This document shows positions 61,867 through 64,000 of a stretch of 64,000 bases of DNA, in pieces; position 1 is the first letter of the stretch, and every line of letters begins with the position of its first letter. Source of the DNA: GCA-2712985 sp964515905 (GTDB lineage: Bacteria; Pseudomonadota; Alphaproteobacteria; UBA7887); NCBI GenBank assembly GCA_964515905.1, contig CAZEWK010000033.1, positions 1 to 64,000 on the forward strand. The letters are read 5' to 3'. Position numbers and translations under genes: made by a program. The notes below the pieces were generated by a model, which ran no database searches, was not told the DNA's origin, and worked only from the letters and a program-made list of their open reading frames with translations.

Positions 61867-62694
61867 ATGGGCAGACTAAAACACCTTTTAATATGGGTTG
61901 TATTTTTTACGTTTATTACAGCCTCGACGGTTCCTGCTGCGGAGTTGGCTGGGCATAGGGCTATTTATGATCTGCGTCAATTGTCTGGTGGAAGTGGATC
62001 CGATTTCACTGATGTAAATGGAAAAATGTATCTGGACTGGAACGACGTGTGTGATGGTTGGACGTTAACCCAGCATGTTCGATTAAATTTTGTGAGTCGC
62101 ACCGGACGGCAGATAAGAAATGATTTTAGTTTTTCGAGCTGGGAATCGCGAAGCGGTCATAAATTCCGCTACAATATGAGAAGTACGACCAATGATGAAT
62201 TGAATGAGCAAGTAGAGGGAAGGGCAGAATTACTACAGAGTGGTCAAGGTGGTGTGGCCTTGTTTAGTGAACCGGAAAAAGGTGAGATCAAATTGCCGCC
62301 AGGAACAGTATTTCCTACGGAACATTTATTTTTGATAATTGATCAGGCTATAGAGGGGGAAAGTGTCCTGATTACCGATGTGTTTAGCGGCACTGGCGAC
62401 GATAGTTTAAACGAGGTGTCGGCTTTCATAGGAAAGCTAATTGAACCAGGCACAAACATGGATCGTAGATTGATTGAACAAGAGGAAATAGCTAATAGCT
62501 TATTATTATTTCGTTCTTGGCCCATCGACATGGCATATTTTCCTTACGGAGGAGGAGATCAAGAACCAGAGTTTGAGGTGCATTTCACTGTAATGGAGAA
62601 TGGCGTTTCTCCCAGTATGGATCTAGACTATGGCAACTTTGCACTCCGTGCAGAAATAGAGGAATTAGAGTATCACGATGTGCCGGACTGTTAG
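61867..62694 (+). CDS. eipB: EipB/DUF1849 cell-envelope integrity protein
   Basis: A 275-residue periplasmic protein with an N-terminal signal peptide (basic MGRLKHLL, hydrophobic run to about 20, cleavage after TVPAA). AGHRAIYDLRQLSGGSGSDFTDVNGKMYLDW.D.CDGWTLTQ is the family signature. The conserved cysteine pair expected to form the EipB disulfide is present as Cys in NDVCDGW and at the extreme C-terminus (DVPDC). EipB supports envelope integrity in alphaproteobacteria such as Brucella. It lies 30 nt after the MDR gene. Confidence 0.93.
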   Translation: MGRLKHLLIWVVFFTFITASTVPAAELAGHRAIYDLRQLSGGSGSDFTDVNGKMYLDWNDVCDGWTLTQHVRLNFVSRTGRQIRNDFSFSSWESRSGHKFRYNMRSTTNDELNEQVEGRAELLQSGQGGVALFSEPEKGEIKLPPGTVFPTEHLFLIIDQAIEGESVLITDVFSGTGDDSLNEVSAFIGKLIEPGTNMDRRLIEQEEIANSLLLFRSWPIDMAYFPYGGGDQEPEFEVHFTVMENGVSPSMDLDYGNFALRAEIEELEYHDVPDC

Positions 62695-62758
62695 ATTACA
62701 TCCCGTAAAAACGTTTTGATGGAATAAAGCAAATTTTTAGTTAAGTAATAGACAATAT

Positions 62759-63961
62759 CTACAACTCAATTAGCATCCTCGGTGGGCCGGCTTCTGAAAT
62801 AGGACTTAATTTTGAAATACCTACGCCGATCAGTCGATATTTTGTGTTTCCATCGAGTTCATTCTTTAGCAGCTGTAGAGCAGTTTCGTATATCAGATTT
62901 TCTTTTTGGATGTGGTGTGAACATGTAGTCGTTCGTGTCAATAAAACAAAATGTTCTGTTTTTAGTTTTAGTGTTACTGTCTTTCCAGCTAGATCAGCTA
63001 GTTTTAGTCTATTACTTGTACGTGCACATAAATCTCTAAGCGTTGATTGCATCTTGGATATATCGGCGGAGTCACGCTCAAATGTTGTTTCTGCTGAGAT
63101 GCTTTTTCTTTTGGATTGAGTCTTTATTGCTCTGGTATCTTTTCCAGCAGCAAATTGAGCTAATTGTCGCCCGATAGACCCAAATCGGTTAACGAGGTCT
63201 TCCTCCTTGTATCTTTGGAGTTGGCCAATTTTATAGATACCGGACTCGGCAAGCCGACGAGTAAGCGAAGGTCCAACACCCCAAAGTTTTTTCACCGGTA
63301 AAGGTGCCAAAAAATTTTGTGCTTCACTGCTGCCGATTAGGGAAAACCCCCTTGGTTTATCCAAATCTGATGCGAGTTTTGCCAAAAACTTATTAGGACC
63401 GAGGCCAACAGACGAGGTAATACCGAGTTCTTCTTCCATACGATTTGTCAAATGTATCAATGCTAAGGCTGCAGTAGGGGTATTATTACTTAATTGACTG
63501 TTAAAATCTAAGTATGCCTCGTCTATTGAAATTGGTTCAACGATGTCAGTGAATTCTGCCATTAGGTTTCTTACTTCCCGGCCCACCGACTTATATTTTT
63601 CCATGTTAGGGCGGATGACAACCGCGTCAGGACAAGCCTCAAGGGCTTTATACATTGGCATTGCAGAACGAATTCCATGCATTCTGGCAATGTAGCAACA
63701 AGTGCTTACGACCCCCCGTTTGCCCCCACCAATTATAACCGGCTTATCAATCAGTGATTGGTCATCGCGTTTTTCTACCGAGGCGTAAAAGGCATCACAG
63801 TCAACGTGTGCTATAGTAAGAGAAGATAGTTCGGGGTGACGCAAAACTCGTGGTCTCAAACATGAAGGACATATCCTTATCTCACTTCCATAGAAATTTT
63901 CTCCGCAATCTCGGCATAGGTGAGACACATCATTAATAGGTTTCATCCCGGCCAAAGCCAT
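62759..63961 (-). CDS. dinB: DNA polymerase IV with N-terminal zinc ribbon
   Basis: A 400-residue Y-family translesion polymerase. Palm motifs are IAHVDCDAFYASVEKRD with metal-binding Asp residues, and PISIDEAYLDF with the catalytic Asp/Glu. TCCYIARMHGIRSAMPM marks the fingers, and GVGPSLTRRLAESGI the helix-hairpin-helix. A zinc-ribbon-like CRDCG...CPSC lies in the first 40 residues, as in alphaproteobacterial DinB proteins. No beta-clamp-binding motif is clear at the C-terminus. It is convergent with eipB and ends 38 nt before the right end of the window. Confidence 0.95.
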   Translation of the reverse strand: MALAGMKPINDVSHLCRDCGENFYGSEIRICPSCLRPRVLRHPELSSLTIAHVDCDAFYASVEKRDDQSLIDKPVIIGGGKRGVVSTCCYIARMHGIRSAMPMYKALEACPDAVVIRPNMEKYKSVGREVRNLMAEFTDIVEPISIDEAYLDFNSQLSNNTPTAALALIHLTNRMEEELGITSSVGLGPNKFLAKLASDLDKPRGFSLIGSSEAQNFLAPLPVKKLWGVGPSLTRRLAESGIYKIGQLQRYKEEDLVNRFGSIGRQLAQFAAGKDTRAIKTQSKRKSISAETTFERDSADISKMQSTLRDLCARTSNRLKLADLAGKTVTLKLKTEHFVLLTRTTTCSHHIQKENLIYETALQLLKNELDGNTKYRLIGVGISKLSPISEAGPPRMLIEL

Positions 63962-64000
63962 GCAGCTCCGCGCACACCGCTCGAGTCACCGTGTTCGTTG

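Noticed and set aside
1..64000. Mobile elements or CRISPR array
   Set aside because: No transposase-like or integrase-like protein, no terminal repeats, and no regularly spaced direct repeats were seen.

Overview
The window reads as a chromosomal segment of a moderately AT-rich alphaproteobacterium, probably an uncultured marine or free-living Rhodospirillales-like lineage. This is inferred from families that are largely confined to Alphaproteobacteria or typical of them (DUF2948, UPF0262, DUF1192, TrcR/DUF1013, EipB/DUF1849, the DUF482 acyltransferase, COQ9, cysteine-free L31, a DinB with an N-terminal zinc ribbon) and from gene orders typical of the class. No phage, insertion sequence or CRISPR array was seen. 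Coding density is high, and many genes overlap by 1-10 nt.

Layout. 0-8 kb: tRNA-Thr, a small charged protein, then the classic block murA - DUF2948 - hisG - hisD - UPF0262 - infA - maf - rng - yacG. 8-23.6 kb: an accessory catabolic stretch with three phytanoyl-CoA dioxygenase-like (PhyH) Fe(II)/2-oxoglutarate enzymes, three acyl-CoA ligases, an M20 amidohydrolase, a Hyi-like isomerase, a VOC protein and an EamA exporter. It also contains the housekeeping genes mrcA (PBP1A) and prfB, the latter with a textbook programmed +1 frameshift. 23.6-27.2 kb: class I ribonucleotide reductase nrdAB. Its promoter region carries two NrdR boxes 32 bp apart and an inverted pair of DnaA boxes, and a strong terminator follows nrdB. 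27.2-32 kb: a membrane protein, proline iminopeptidase, rpmE, and a tightly coupled metY - hydrolase - thioesterase operon.

32-37.5 kb: the alphaproteobacterial neighbours DUF1192, PIG3-type reductase and TrcR are separated by an unusual module. It comprises an HD-GAF protein, a degenerate HD paralogue that has lost most of its metal ligands, and a divergent metallo-beta-lactamase-fold phosphodiesterase-like gene. This is the best candidate here for an undescribed signalling system. 37.5-44 kb: hldE, ubiX, a TIGR02444 protein, purEK, COQ9-family protein, def, a small monooxygenase-like protein and rpsU. 44-52.5 kb: amidase, the three-gene proton-translocating transhydrogenase (pntAA-AB-B), a MATE exporter, a PhzF-like isomerase coupled to a hydratase, and an overlooked proline-rich mini-gene.

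52.5-64 kb: glutathione-dependent formaldehyde dehydrogenase; an amine/amino-acid operon (RidA, class III aminotransferase, DUF482 acyltransferase); msrA; and a five-gene acyl-CoA cluster. In that cluster a BadI/MenB-like hydrolase sits beside an alicyclic-acid CoA ligase that is interrupted by an in-frame stop and a 45-nt duplication. eipB and dinB close the window. Functional themes are cell-wall synthesis and envelope integrity (murA, mrcA, hldE, EipB), dNTP supply under NrdR/DnaA-type control, and breakdown of carboxylic acids through CoA thioesters and 2-oxoglutarate dioxygenases.
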